Part shown: piece after piece, positions 35,000 to 47,468 of the stretch
Numbering within the stretch: the stretch's first letter is position 1
Layout: every line of letters starts with the position of its first letter
Source of the DNA: Panax quinquefolius
Lineage: Eukaryota; Streptophyta; Magnoliopsida; Apiales; Araliaceae
DNA: 64,000 nucleotides
NCBI GenBank assembly: GCA_020205615.1
Contig: CM035163.1
Location: 57,013,899 to 57,077,898 of the forward strand
Direction: 5' to 3'
Made by a program: the position numbers and the translations under genes
The notes under the pieces: model-generated
Databases searched by the model: none
The model's input: the letters and a program-made list of their open reading frames with translations, nothing else
Told to the model about the DNA's origin: nothing

Positions 35000-36020
35000 G
35001 ACCCTGCAATGACGGCATCAGAGGTTTGTACAGTATTGCCGAGCATGATTTGTGAAAGCTGAGCTCATCGGTATAGTATACCCTGCATTCAGGCGAATAC
35101 CAATGAGATGACGGGAGTTCAATTCTGACCCGTACAAAACTAGGATTCCAGGCTATTCCGCTCAATCGCGTAGCATTTTTGTTCCTGATTTGGCCTTTTC
35201 AGCTTGTGCGACCTCCTTTACAACTCTAACTGGAGCGAGCCGGAGGTGTGGAACCCACATAGGAGTGTCGCAGATACACCTGCAGTAGCCGTAGGTGGAC
35301 TTACGGCCAACCGTGGCTATGTAAAGCCCAAAGGTTGCTTTCATAAGTCATTTTTAAGCTGCGTTGCGAAAGAAATCTGAGAGCTCTTCTTCAGATCTGT
35401 AGAGTTCAGGCAACTTTCTGCATATTCTGCCACCGTACAAGCGTTCTTCACTGTTCTAGTAACCTATGCATGTATTTTTTTTCCAATTTCTATCCGTTGG
35501 AAAATGACTTATCACATGAAATGCATTTAGACACATAGTAGTGAATATGCATGCTGATATGACTTGATAAAAAATATTCAACATAGCAAATGTTAGTATT
35601 AAACCATGCTAAACATAATGATGTGAAAAAAAATTGACTTTTGAAATAGTCAAATTGGCACCTTTTACTGTCATTTCTTATCCTATCTGAGGACAAATGA
35701 GTAAAGGTAGAAAAGTAAAATAATCCTGGTAATTAGACTACACTTACGGATTTTTTACTGTGATGTGATAATGCATGTAGGATGTATATGACTGTGTATA
35801 GGTGTGCTACTGAATGGCCACCTAGTCATGCCTATGTGCATGTGGATAGTCCCATTTACAAAGGGGGCTATGGCAAAAATTTTCTAAATTGTAGGAATTG
35901 AGTAGTCATGCATTCTTAATTCTACTATAGACGTATGTTAAAACAATTCATACATGCATGTAATCATAGAATGCATTTGAAAAAAGCTCCTAGTAAGAAA
36001 TTACCACACCCTTTCTGAGG
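35000..36020. other. Non-coding 3' interior of B, nothing recognised
   Basis: Between the palindrome cluster and the first antisense ORF. A short phrase at about 35275-35310 resembles the palindrome upstream of the A LTR TATA box. No convincing ORF or known motif. Confidence 0.4.
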
Positions 36021-36024
36021 TGAT

Positions 36025-38009
36025 TTGGAGACTTGTTGTCCAGATATTATGGATCCGGATCAGCCGAGTAGTTCCCGTAAGACCACTTCAGGTGTACGGA
36101 GGAGGGCTTCTAAAGAGCCTCAGCGCCAGTCTGTCAAACAGCCTCGTCGTTTAGTGGAGGCGGTGAAACATCCTATCCGGGTTGAAGTGCCGAATGTCGA
36201 GGATGAGGAGGAGGACGTACCGATTGAGGTCCCTGCTCCTACTGTACATATTCCCCGTAGGGAATTACCAGGTATTCCAGTGGAGAACCCATATCTTCTT
36301 AGGTGACTTGAGTAGGCATCCTTCAGCATACCTGCACGCAAACGAGGTATGAAGTTAGATCTTTAATCTTCCTTATTTCCTATTGATGAGGAATCAAGGA
36401 TTCTGATGTTGATCTGCATTTGATGTAGTTTCCCGGCTTCACACAACCTCGAGGGAATTGGCTTAGCATCCACTGTATGTATCAGGCTTTTCATGATGAC
36501 TATAGAGCGATTGTACATGGCTAGGGATTTGGGCGTTTTTTTCCATTCTTCCCCATCACGTCCCCAGGGTTACCTCGTGGCATTGTCGAGCGATGGTTTC
36601 ACCATACTCGACCACTCCATTTCTTTGGATGGTGTGAGGTGATGATGATGACGATGGATTGGCGGTTTATCACGGTATGGAGTTGGAGGGGATCCGATTG
36701 CCTTGCACGGCGGATATTACCCCCACCGCCATCGATCCTTGTTGGGAGTTCGGTGGAGGCGCTCAAGGAAGCGGGACTGTTTCAGACAGGTCCTTCGGCG
36801 TAGATGCTATGAAGCGGGTCATTGAGTGAGCCCATACCCGATGATGTGAGAGTCGAGGATTGCATTCTTCTTGATGATTGTTCTCGATGATGATCATTAG
36901 GGTCGCTTCATAGTAGATAATTCCTCTATGGTGTCCTTCGCTTTGATCAGCGTCACTCGACACGTGGACCGTATAGGAGAGTATGATTGGGGTTCCTACA
37001 CCTTTGCCTACTTCCTCGGGGAATGCGCATGCTATCGGAGGGCTTGATCGATGCGTGGTTAGGATTCTACCTGTTTCTGTTGGTGAGTGTTTCTCTTGTC
37101 TTTTCCTATGTACAGGTTAAGAGTGTTGACTGACAGCAGATGTTGCCTTTGTGTTGGCAGTTTTGGGCCTATGAGAGGCTTCCATGTTTGCATCCTATGA
37201 TCGTGTTATATTTAGATACCTATCCACGAGGACGGAGATGACATCATTCCATACTGGCGGAGGTCCCTGTTGCTGAGAGTTTCACTCATTGTCTCCTACA
37301 GCTGGAGTTGTTGACAACGGATGTTATCATGTGGGTTCCCTACTCTGGGGAGCATTTGAGAGTTTGATTCGAGGATGGGTACCCGACTAGAGTTGAGTAC
37401 GTCATTTCCACTTGCAGGATTCCTCTCTTCACAGATGGAGGATGGGAGCTCTATTTAGAAGAGCGTGCTATCACGAGCACTACAGGAGAGATTCAAATGC
37501 CAATCTTGACTCATGCCAGGTATTATTGGCCTGTTTCGTAGTCACCCATTATTGACATCCCATTGTTGGGGATTAACGGTTATACTTTGTCAGAGGGCCC
37601 CTGGACTCAGGAGATGTTCCAGCATTGGTGGATCTATCGTACCATTGGAGCTCAGACCAGTACCACACAGTTTATGGGGGATATGGTTCTAGGATCCGTG
37701 ATGATGATGGATTGGCTAGCCTATGTCAGAGATCCGACTCATGTGACATAGATTGATAGATTGACCCGGCAGCTGGACCGGACACATCTTTTCATTCGGC
37801 ATTTGGGCAGAGATCCTTCAGAGGTAGATACTTTTGATCCTTCCAGCTCTGGTGCTAGCCCCTCAGGTGACCCATATGGCTTTGCCGGTGTAGATCCTCC
37901 ATTGTATAGGCCTGACATCCCTGTAGATAGAGATCCAGTGACTCAGGAGGAGTTACATCAGGTGGACAGGATCGATGATGTAGACATCAACACCATTGAC
38001 TTTTTCTGA
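36025..38009 (+). pseudogene. Antisense ORF 1 of B, plant-mobile-domain-like
   Basis: Plus strand, opposite to B gag-pol. It opens with a clean 94-codon frame (36025-36306; MDPDQPSSSRKTTSG at 36049, basic then acidic, IPRRELPGIP). It continues with many stops and shifts, including a patch near 37150-37240 with WAYERLPCLHP and YLDTYPRGRR. It ends in two open stretches at 37563-37751 (EMFQHWWIYRTIGAQ, MMMDWLAYVRDP) and 37761-38009, joined in frame across one TAG. The WAYERLP-type patch recalls the aminotransferase-like plant mobile domain found in antisense ORFs of Tat elements. The assignment is tentative; the gene is dead. Confidence 0.45.
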
Positions 38010-38420
38010 TGTATTTCTCGTTATCTCTTTTGATAGGCCTCTGTTAGCTGCTGGGTAGCTTCGCCCCATTCTCGCTATATCTTTTGATAGGCCTCTGTTG
38101 GATGTTGGGTAGCTTCGCCCCATTTCCCTGTATTTTAGCTGTACAGAGATGTATTAGATGATGATATACTTAGGAATGTATGTACAGTTTTCCATTCCCT
38201 ATATCATATTGCCATCTATTGTATCATGCATGTTATTGTTATGCATATGTATGTATGTCCAGAGATATTCAGCATTGACCCCTGGATGGTCTTATGACAC
38301 GGCCCATACAGATGTCTTCTTCGACAGTTAGCCGTATTGATCATACCCCACCATTTTTGGTGGTATTTGGTATGCGCTCATGGTATGATAGTATATCACC
38401 ATCAGACATGGTGATCGTAG

Positions 38421-40023
38421 ATGATTTCTTTGCAAAGATACTATGACCTTGTTGATGTTTCGAGTTCCCACAGATTTGTAGAGGGTATGCTAGAAACCTT
38501 TGGTATATCGGAGATGCAGTTTTTCCGATTTGGGACCCAGGAGTTGACTCCTACTTTGGAGGAGTATGCACGATTGACGATGCTGCTGCTGGACAGACCT
38601 TGCGTGCATATGGCTATCGGAGACATGAGCAAACAGTTCATGACCCTCACCGGATTGAGACGTAGAGTGGTACAGGACGAGATTACATCCGGCCATGTGA
38701 TATCCCTACATTTTCTATTTGATAGATTTGGCTTTGAGGATAGTTATACACGGCATTCCGGGGATTTCACCACACCGGAGGATCATTGGCGTTCAGCCAG
38801 AGTGGATGTGCTGCTATTGTGCGTATTGTCATACGTCTTCATGCCACGATATATGGATGAGTTGGATATCGGCGTCATTATGGCAGTGAGAGCTCTCAGG
38901 GAGGGTCATACCATTATACCGATGATCATTGCAGAGACTCTGACGTTAGCTACATATTGTTGTACTTATCCGGCAGGAGTGTTCACAGGTAGCTCGGTCA
39001 TGTTGTATATGTGGTTTATGTCACACTTGAGACCGATTGGCACACTCAGACAGTAGGGGTTTTGCTTCACCCATGATATAGCCATGTCATACTCCTTTCA
39101 GCCTGCAGAGTGTATAGATTATGCATCGTGGTCAGCTTTCCTGACAGGGATTAGGGATCCGTTTGCTATATTACCGTGTTTAGGGCTTAGCTCACCCTAC
39201 ATCTTCATTACTCAGACTCTGGGCATGGATTATCTCCCTTTGGCTGGATTGAAGGGCATGATTACTTACCATCCACTGGCTGTGATGTGTCAGTTTGACC
39301 AGTTTTAGGATTTTCACCCTTATGAGGGGGCAGTGAGTCTGCACTGTGCTTCACACCGTTTATCAGCGGAGGACAGATCCAAGTTGTATGCCTGTTGGGA
39401 TCAGCGAGAGCTGGCTGAGTTTTCTGTCAGTCATCCGGGTCGTTCTGCAGAGTATTCCGCATGGATGGAGATAGAGACTACGTTGGCTGCGGTAGTACCC
39501 ATAGTGCAGGGGAATGATTCTGACGATGAGGAGCCTATAGAGGAGGCTAACATTCCCATCAATGACTTGGCCGTTGGGCTACCAGCATTTGTGATGGATT
39601 CTCCCACCCCGAGTGCCACTGTTACTCAGTATTCGGCATAACATTTAGAGCAGAGCTTACATTCGATGACCTATGATAGAGATCAAGCTAGGGTCGCGAT
39701 GTTGTGACTCTTGATGGGAGAGACGCTTGCTCTGTTAGAGAGGATGAGGCTAGATCACCAGGATGCATTGATTATGGAGCGGGATGCCGCCTTATCGCTA
39801 GGGATGTGGCCATTGCAGGCATAGATGACTTGATGAGATCCTAGATGATGATCGATCTTTGCGACATGAGTGCTTACATTGATGAGCATTATGCCACCAT
39901 GCAGTTAGCCTCTGATCTGCTAGCTCGTGTAGATACCATTGGGCAGGAGCTTGCAGCGTTACCTCCGTCTTCAGAGAGGGATGCCATGTTAGATCTGATA
40001 GTCCGCATATATACAGATCTGTA
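38421..40023 (+). pseudogene. Antisense ORF 2 of B, DUF7745-like with coiled-coil tail
   Basis: One plus-strand frame from 38421 to 39641 with TAG at 39054-39056 and 39306-39308 and TAA at 39639-39641, then further in-frame stops. Residues 30-60 contain MQFFRFGTQELTPTLEEYARL, the signature of the DUF7745 / plant mobile domain group. RSARVDVLLLCVLSYVF and the following hydrophobic segments fit the same fold. The C-terminal part is acidic and then Glu/Leu-rich, likely coiled coil. Several stops look like CAG to TAG. It lies between integrase and the 3' LTR, antisense, as reported for extra ORFs in Tat elements. Function unknown. Confidence 0.6.
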
Positions 40024-41229
40024 GATAGCTTTGTATTTTCCTGCACAGACTAGCTTAGCCATTTTGTCATGTACAACACATATGTATATATCAAACAGTA
40101 TTATGTATGGCAGGGAAATATATTTTGATTCACTTCCCTTTTAGTTATGCCTTGATACTTGCTTGATATTTGCCTGTTTCTTTAGGGCCTTGTGATCTTG
40201 ATGCATTCTGAACTTATCCTTGATAGGTGGACATTGAGACGTCGCAAGATCTCTCAGAATGGATCATTGATCTGTACGTATCCCTACCATCTTTGGTGTC
40301 TTGGGACTGGTATCTGTACGGAGAAGTGGAGAGGAGGATGGTTTTTCCTCTCTAAGATTGACCACACCACAGATGGTCGCCAGTACATCTATTTGTGAGA
40401 AGCATAGTTAATTCCATCTCGTATGGGTTGGTATTGCTCTTCGAGGCACGATCACAACTTAGATGGTCACCGAATCTTCTATTTATGAGAAGAGGTTGGG
40501 TAATTCCATCCCTTTGATCTGAAACTGATGAAGTGTGGTGAATTGAAGGTTGATCCCAGTACCGTGTGACAAGCATTGTTGTTCTGGTAGGGGTTAGACT
40601 AAACCATAAATGGCTGCCTACGTACTCCTATTGAAGAGGAGATCAAGTCTGCGTAGTTTGAACCTGGTTCAAGAGGTTCAACGCTGAATGTGAAAGGCAG
40701 ATGCTTTTTTGATGGAGAAGCATGTAGAAGTATTTTTGTTGTTTTTGTTTTTGTAGAGGAAGGCAGAAATGTTTTTGTTGTTTTTTTATTGCGGCCGGGC
40801 CATATAGAATATGGTTACCTACGTACCCCCGGGTATCAGGGAGATCAGGTCGACGTAGTTTGCCCCTCAGGACAAATTGCAGCCAAAGAGAAGTGTGAAT
40901 CCCATGTGCAGGCTATACTGCAGGGAGAAGAAAGTTTGATCCCATAATGGGGATAAACTGTAGGTGTGGAAAAAATTTGATCCCGTCTTTAGGACAAAAT
41001 GCAAGCGTAGAAAAGTTTAATCCCGTCTTCAGGATAACCTGCAGGTGTGAAAGGGTTAATCACGTCTTTAGGATAACCAAAATTGTATGCAAGATTTGAA
41101 ATGAGGTGAAACCAGGCTGCTGGTTTGAAGTGTATATTTCCCTGAGGGGCAGAAGAGTATGTAAAAAGGAAAGGGTTCAAAACCGGAATGACTGGTAATT
41201 TGATGATCAAAACCAGGATGTTTGTTTGA
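40024..41229. other. Non-coding interior of B with a 40-bp tandem repeat
   Basis: No ORF recognised. Four units of about 40 bp at 40934-41080 share the phrase TTTGATCCCGTCTTTAGGA followed by AAACTGCAGGTGTGGAAAAG-like sequence. Related 'ttgatccca' phrases occur at 40549 and 40936. Confidence 0.5.
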
Positions 41230-42974
41230 TGGTAACTTCAGACATATTACCTTTTCACGGTGTTCGAGTTGATAAGTTGTGGAAATTCATCGCCATCTAT
41301 TTCCTGCAATCTGAGAGCATCTCCTGTCAATACCTCCTTGACAATAAATGGGCCTTCCCAGTTAGGAGCGAATTTTCCCTTAGAATGATCTTGGTTGTCA
41401 ATGATCTTCTTTAAAATAAAGTCATGTTGTTTGAACTATCGTAGTCTGACTTTTCTATTGTAGGAACGTGCGATCCTTTGCTGATATAACTGACCATGGA
41501 AGATAACCGCGGTTCGCCTTTTGTCTAATAGAGACAATTGGTGATACATGTCTTGTACCCATTAATCTTCATCTAACTGAGCATCCATCAACCCTCTGAG
41601 GGATTCCATTTCCATCTCTATGGGGAGCACTGCTTCTATCCCATAGGCTAATGAGTAGGGGGTTGCCCCAGTGGAAGTACGCATGGAAGTTCTGTAGGCT
41701 AATAAAGTTAGAGGCATGAGGTCAGGCCATCCTTTGTGATTAGCGGACATTTTCTGCATGATCTTTTTGATGTTTTTATTATCCGCTTCAACAACACCAT
41801 TCATCTTTGGACGGTAGATGACGGAGTTAAGGTGTTTGATGTGGAATTTTCTGCATAACTCCTCCATTATTTTGTTGTTGAGGTTCTTAGCATTGTCTGA
41901 CACAATGACCTCTAGTTGTCCATATCGATAGATGACATTGTTTTTGATGAAAGCAATGATGACTTCTTTAGTAACCCTAGGGAAGGATGTTGCTTCTACC
42001 CATTTGGTGAAGTAGTCAATCATGGTGAATATGAATCGATGTCCATTACTGACTTTGGGCTCGATGGGCCAGATCACGTCCATTCCCCACATTGAGAAGG
42101 GCCATGACGAACTCATATTGTGGAGTTCCCTTAGAGGGGCGTGGATAGAATTCCCATGAATCTGGCATTGATAGCACCTCTTGACGTAATCATCACAGTC
42201 AACTTTGAGTGTAAGCCAATAATGCCCTGTTCTAAGGATCTTCTTGATAGGTAGGGGTCCGTTCATGTGAGGGCCACATACTCCACCATGGATCTCATCC
42301 ATGAGTCTCTGAGCTTGGTCTTTATCCAGACATCTGAGGAGACCTAATCTTGCATCTCTTTTATAGAGTGCATCTCTGCTAAGGTAAAATTTCATAGCAA
42401 GTCGATGAATTCGCCACTTCTCAGTTAGGCTCGCCACAGCGGGTGTAGATCCATCTCGTATATACTCCTTGATGTGTTGATACCAAGGGTTGTGGATGGA
42501 ATGTAGTTCATCAGATACTTCTCCAACATAGTTCCCATAGACTGGGGTTTTTTGCATTGCAATTGTAATGCTTGGCATGCTTTCCTTGTCAAGTATGTGA
42601 ACCAAGGAGGCCAACGTTGCTAATGCATCCGCAAAATCATTCCTATTACGAGGAATGTGTAGGAAGGAGATTTCTTCAAACTCCAAAGCCATCTGTAGAA
42701 CTTGCCGATGGTAAGGCAGCAAATGTAATTCTTTGGTTTGATAGATTCTCGTGGATTGTCTGATTACCAATTCGGTATCCCCAAAGACAGTTAACCGCCT
42801 AATGCCTATTGAATGGGCAAGTTTTAGCCCCAAGAGACAGCCTTCATACTCAGCTGTATTGTTGTTGCTAACAAACTGCAATTTGACGGCGATGGGATAC
42901 TGCTCCCCCGTATAGGATACTAGGACTGCTCCAGCTCCAGAGCATTCTGTCTTAACAGCTCCATCAAAATACAT
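41230..42974 (-). pseudogene. pol: Second RNase H and integrase of B
   Basis: A 470-codon open frame (42974-41562). Residues 1-125 are the extra Tat-type RNase H with the acidic set in YFDGAV, NTAEYEG, FGDTELVI and NDFADALA. Next is the integrase: zinc finger HGGVCGPH..CYQCQ, then the DDE core with D in GMDVIWPI, D in VIVSDNAKN and E in GVVEADNKN, ending in TPYSLAYGIEAVLPIE. A stop at 41562 (AAA to TAA compared with the copy in F) cuts the C-terminal part, which can be followed to about 41230. The core is complete by motif, the C-terminus broken. Confidence 0.85.
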
Positions 42975-43010
42975 TTTCCACGTATGGCATGTATCGTACT
43001 GACGTTATTG

Positions 43011-43466
43011 TTAAACTGTCATTACCCTTTCATCGGGGAAATATGTTTCTAAGGGTTTGTAGTCCCCTGCAGGTGCGGCAACCAGTTGATCCGCAATTCC
43101 TTGACCTTTGACAAACTTTTGTATCACGTAGACGATGTCAAATTGCCGTAGGATCAACTGCCATCTGGACAGTGGACAATTTAGTATGGGCTTACGGAAC
43201 ACATACTTGAGAGGATCAACGCGGGATATGAGATGGGTTGTGTGACCATGGAGGTAATGTTGTAACCTCATGGAAGCCCATGCTAAAGCACAACAAGTCT
43301 TCTCAATTAGAGTGTACTTGTGTTCACTGATACTGAATCTTTTGCTGAGGTAATAGATAGCTCGTTCTTGGCCTCTATCGTCTTTTTGCCCCAGCATACC
43401 GCCCATGGCATTGTCATTTATGGACAGGTACGTGAACGGAGGAACATCATCCCTGGGTGGTACCAA
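43011..43466 (-). pseudogene. pol: RNase H (RT-linked) of B
   Basis: 151-codon open stretch with the Ty3 RNase H block: PFTYLSINDNAMGGMLGQ, AIYYLSKRFSISEHKYT, LIEKTCCALAWA, ARWQ-like SRWQLILRQFDIVYV and KGQGIADQL. It degrades the RNA of the RNA/DNA hybrid in active relatives. It is followed after a stop by the second RNase H. The double RNase H arrangement is a Tat trait. Confidence 0.8.
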
Positions 43467-44704
43467 AATAGGAGCATTAACCGATTACTCTTTGATTGTG
43501 AGGAAGGATTTTTGACATTCATCATTCCATTTCATGGAGGAGTTCTTCCTTAACAACTTGAAGATTGGCTCACTGGGTGTGTCGTGAGTTGAGAAATGAA
43601 CTCGCTAATGAAGTTGATTCTTCCCAAAATCCCGTATTTTCTTTCTCTACATCGAGGAATGGGCATTTCCTTAATAGCACTGGATTTTGGTAGGATCCGA
43701 TTCAATCCCTTTGTGGTGACTAGGAAACCTAGCAACTTGCGACTTAACACCAAAGGCGCACTCGGTTGGATTCAACTTCAAGTTGTACTTTACATAACCT
43801 ATTGAAAAGCTTTCGAGATGGTCTAAGTGGTCCTCCTCCCTCTGGATTTGATAATGATGTCATCCACGTAGATCTCTATCTCCTTGTGCATTAAATCGTG
43901 GAAAAGAGCCATCATAGCTCATACGATAGGTTGCCTCGGCATTGATGAGGCCGAATGACAACCGTCTTGTAGCAAAAAAAGTTCCCCAAGGTGTGATGAA
44001 AGCAGTTTTCTCACGGTCCTCCTCAGCAACCATAATTTGATGGTACCCCGTAAAGCAATCAGCGAATGAGTATATGTCGTATTGAGCAGTGTTGTCAATA
44101 AGAATGTGGATAAAGGGCACGAGAAAGCTATCTTTAAGGAAAGCTTTGTTCAAATCCTGGTAATTCACGCAGACTCGCACCTTTCCCCCTGGTTTAGGCA
44201 CGGGAACAATATTGGATATCCACTCCGGATATGTAGACACCATGATAATGCCAGCTTGAAATTGTTTCACAATTTCTTCTTTAACTTTTAAACTCCACTC
44301 AGGTTTCAATCGCTTGAGTTTTTGCCTAACTGGTTTGAATCCTTCTTTGATGGGAAGGCCATGAAGAACAATGTCAGTGGAAAAACCCACCATGTCTTCA
44401 TGAGACCATGCAAACACATCCTGGAATTTGGGTTAATAGTGAAACCATGTCATTCTGCTTATTTGTGGTAAGGTCTGAACCAATTTGGATTAGCTTAGGG
44501 TTTTCTAAGGTTCCAGGATTGAAAGAAGTGGTTTGATCAAGATTGGGTTTGGATTTGTCTGCGACCCATTCCTTAATCTCCCGAGGCATCTCAATGTCCT
44601 CTTATATGTCCATCAAGTTTGAGTCCAACTTTGCATCAAAATTACAGCCCTTGTGGAGAGAAGGCACCTCATCAGCAAGTACATGCACATCTAAATTCAA
44701 AGTC
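43467..44704 (-). pseudogene. pol: Reverse transcriptase of B
   Basis: Starts after the intron with WTLNLDVH; an early stop/shift occurs near 44398-44450. The open stretch 44417-43860 holds MFAWSHEDMVGFST, KVRVCVNYQDLNKA, the first catalytic Asp in YSFADCFTGY, and EKTAFITPWGTF. A frameshift near 43900 precedes the YVDD box at 43859-43870, which is intact in another frame. Further decay follows to 43467. It synthesises cDNA in active relatives; this copy is broken. Confidence 0.85.
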
Positions 44705-44855
44705 CTGAAACAGAATATACTTTCACTTAATATATGCAACTGTTTGATCATACAAAAGTGTTAGCATGTACTTGATAAAATAACTGCTAGTACTGTAAAG
44801 AAAAGTAAGCAATTAAAGTTATCTACAGGGCAGAGGGATTTTTTGCCCATTTTAC
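44705..44855 (-). other. Candidate intron of B
   Basis: 151 bp on the minus strand: donor GTAAAATG after codon bases TG, acceptor TTCTGTTTCAG before GACTTTG. Splicing gives IGRRW-TLNLDVH in one frame; without it, TAA follows at once. Same length and position as 20394-20544 in A. Confidence 0.75.
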
Positions 44856-46392
44856 CATCGTCTACCAATGCATAGAGTGTTGCTCCAATTGTCGAGGACA
44901 AAGTCCTGATGGACTGCAGTGATGGAAGGATCGTCATTGTCCTCCTTCTCCCGAATGATAACCATGACATCTGAGCAATCATCATCTGGGGTGTATCTGT
45001 TTGTATGTTCATCATGAACAATGACGCGTATGCCTGCCATCATCAAGGCAATGTCATGTTTACTTTTCCATTCCTTTTCTTCCACTTTGGGATCAGGAAT
45101 CAGCGCCTCTTTTGCTTTGATTGGCACTGGTTTAGGAAATAGCATGGCCACAGCATGGGCTGGTACCTTTACTAGAGATTGTATCAACTCACGAGGTAAA
45201 GGTATAGAAAATCGCCATGAGGCGAAAGCTTGAGGAACCGACTTATGTTTATGAGGATTCCTGTGACTGGAACTGGCAGAATAGCCTAGTCTGGCTGTTC
45301 CAATTTGACTGGAAACTTGAATAGGGTGCTTAATACCCTGCTTATCTTTACCAAGCCCTTGTCCAGGTTGATAACCCAATGACATGACATAACCTCGACA
45401 GAAATCTTGGGTACGGGAAGTGGCGTTCCAATAGAATGGTACTGCGTGGTACTCACTTCCAGAGTATGAAAACTGGCCGGCTCAACTTCAGAGTTGAAAC
45501 TGATGATTTGCAGATCTCTTTGTTCAGGATATCTCGGCTCAAAGATTGATAAATGATGACTAGGATCATTGTTGACAATGTACTTGAGTTGTTGATGTAA
45601 TGTGGAGGGAACGGCTCCAACCATGTGTATCCATGGTCTCCCCAATAGTAGGTTGTATCCTGAATCTATCTTGAGGATGTGGAAGGATACATTAAATGTA
45701 TTTGGACCAATCTCAATTGGCAATTCAATCTTTCTGACGACATTTTGTCGGGATCTATCAAAAGCTCTGATAACCGTATGACTGCTTTGGATCCGCTTGA
45801 GATTGACATTCATCTTCACCAAGGTGGCATAAGGACAAATATTTAGAGACGAGTCTCCATCTATCAAAACTCCAGCTAGCATGTAACCAGAAGACAAAAC
45901 TACAATGTGCAATGGCTTGCAATGACCGGTCCATTCGGGTGGTATATCGTCATCAGTGAAGGATATCACATTGTTGTTGAAAATATGATCAACCAAATGT
46001 TGAAATTTTTCCACATCCACTGATTTTTGCAAGTATGCTTCAACCAAAACCTTCAATAAGATCTTCCGATGATCTTCGGAAGAGAAAACCAAGTCCAGTA
46101 TAGATATCTGGTGTGGAGCTTCTCGTAAGCTTAAAATCACATTGGCTTCATTGTGGCCTATAGTGCGGAGGAATTTCTCAATCTTCTCCATGGGAATCAT
46201 CCCCTTTGCTTTGCAAATAGGTTTCATAACCCATTGAGAAAGGTACAGTGGATTTTCCTTTGACACTGTAGCAGTAGTATGAGACGTGGATCCTTCAGCT
46301 TCTCCATAATTCCATGGAACTTTTTGTAAGCTGACAACAGGATGTTGTAGTCTGAAGGGTAAAGAAATTGGCTCTGGTGCGGCCACTTTCAA
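44856..46392 (-). pseudogene. Protease and G-patch region of B
   Basis: Two overlapping open stretches (46392-45286 and 45385-44856) joined by a small frameshift. The aspartic protease active site reads VLIDGDSSLNICP (second Gly changed to Asp relative to A), with LLLGRPWIH about 100 residues later. Then the G-patch-like motif GYQPGQGLGKDKQGI and a linker to the intron donor. In relatives the protease releases Gag and Pol proteins; a G-patch would bind nucleic acid. Confidence 0.8.
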
Positions 46393-46404
46393 AGAATTTT
46401 CAGC

Positions 46405-47468
46405 TCATTTGAGTTGAATTGGTTGTATGGGAAATACTTTGACAGTCTCATCATCCACTTCGGATATAACTGCTACTGATCCCTTCCATTTGGTAGGACA
46501 TGCACTCCCACTCTTGAGTTGCACAGTGTAATCATCTACTAGTTGCAGGACACCGCTATCAATAAGATTCTGAATGAGATGGTGGAGTGCCCAACATTCT
46601 TCTGTGCTTGTGACTGCGAGAGTGTGAATGATATTGACACACTTCATCAGAATTGAACCATCCCAAGCGGGGATTGATTGGAGGCAAAAAAGAAGGTAAT
46701 TTTTCCTTCCTTGATCAACATTTGCAGTATCTCCTCCATAGATTGGCCCAGATATATAAATTCTCTCTGATTGGCAAAATCCTGACGGTCTTTAGCATTT
46801 TCTCTCTTTGCAACCTTATCCTTCATAGCTTCACTTTCTGAAGGTGGTGATGGAGCATTCATAACAAATGGAAGGAGATAGGCATGCTCCTGCCTGATTA
46901 ATTGACGTGTGACTTGATGCTTGTGGGTCATCAGTTCTGCCAATTGCTCAATTTGTTTGCAAAGAGCTTTCATCTTTCGTTCCATAGTAAACTGGAACTT
47001 TGCATAATGCCATTTGTCAACACCATCTTTGATGATCCAGGATGATTCATTGTTGAAACCGAAACTCTGTCCAGTGCTCCAACTGATCATGTTGACCTCT
47101 TCTTCTTTGTGTTGAGGAAGGGGATTGTCTTGCACATGAGGTTGATCTAGTTTAGTGACCACGATCTCACCGTTGTCTATCAAATCTTGGATCTTGTGTT
47201 TCAAGGCCCAACAATCTTGAGTATCATGTCCAGGTGCTCCGGCATGATAAACACACTTCCGAGTAACATTAAAACCCCTCCCATTAGGGTTGGCTGGTGG
47301 AAGAAGATGTGTAATTTTCTTCTGAGTAGTCAGAAGAGCAAGAATATTCTCGAGCGAGTCCCCTAAGGGTGTGAACATCCGAGGTCGCTTTACTTCTCCA
47401 CTTTTAGGTAATAGAGGGTTTGAAGATTGTGCTTGAAAAGGGGAGTAGTTTCTCCTCTGTATAGGCAT
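46405..47468 (-). pseudogene. gag: Gag C-terminal part of B with CHHC knuckles
   Basis: Open frame 47468-46647 with knuckle CVYHAGAPGHDTQDC (C-x2-H-x5-H-x4-C) near residues 62-76. A second frame, 46647-46405, has the broken second knuckle ending in STEECWALHHL; a frameshift separates its CQYH and EEC halves. It links capsid to protease and binds RNA in relatives. Confidence 0.75.

Noticed and set aside
36025..39641. Antisense ORFs of B as a host gene that B inserted beside
   Set aside because: They lie between integrase and the PPT/3' LTR inside one TSD-bounded element, so they belong to the element now, whatever their ultimate origin.
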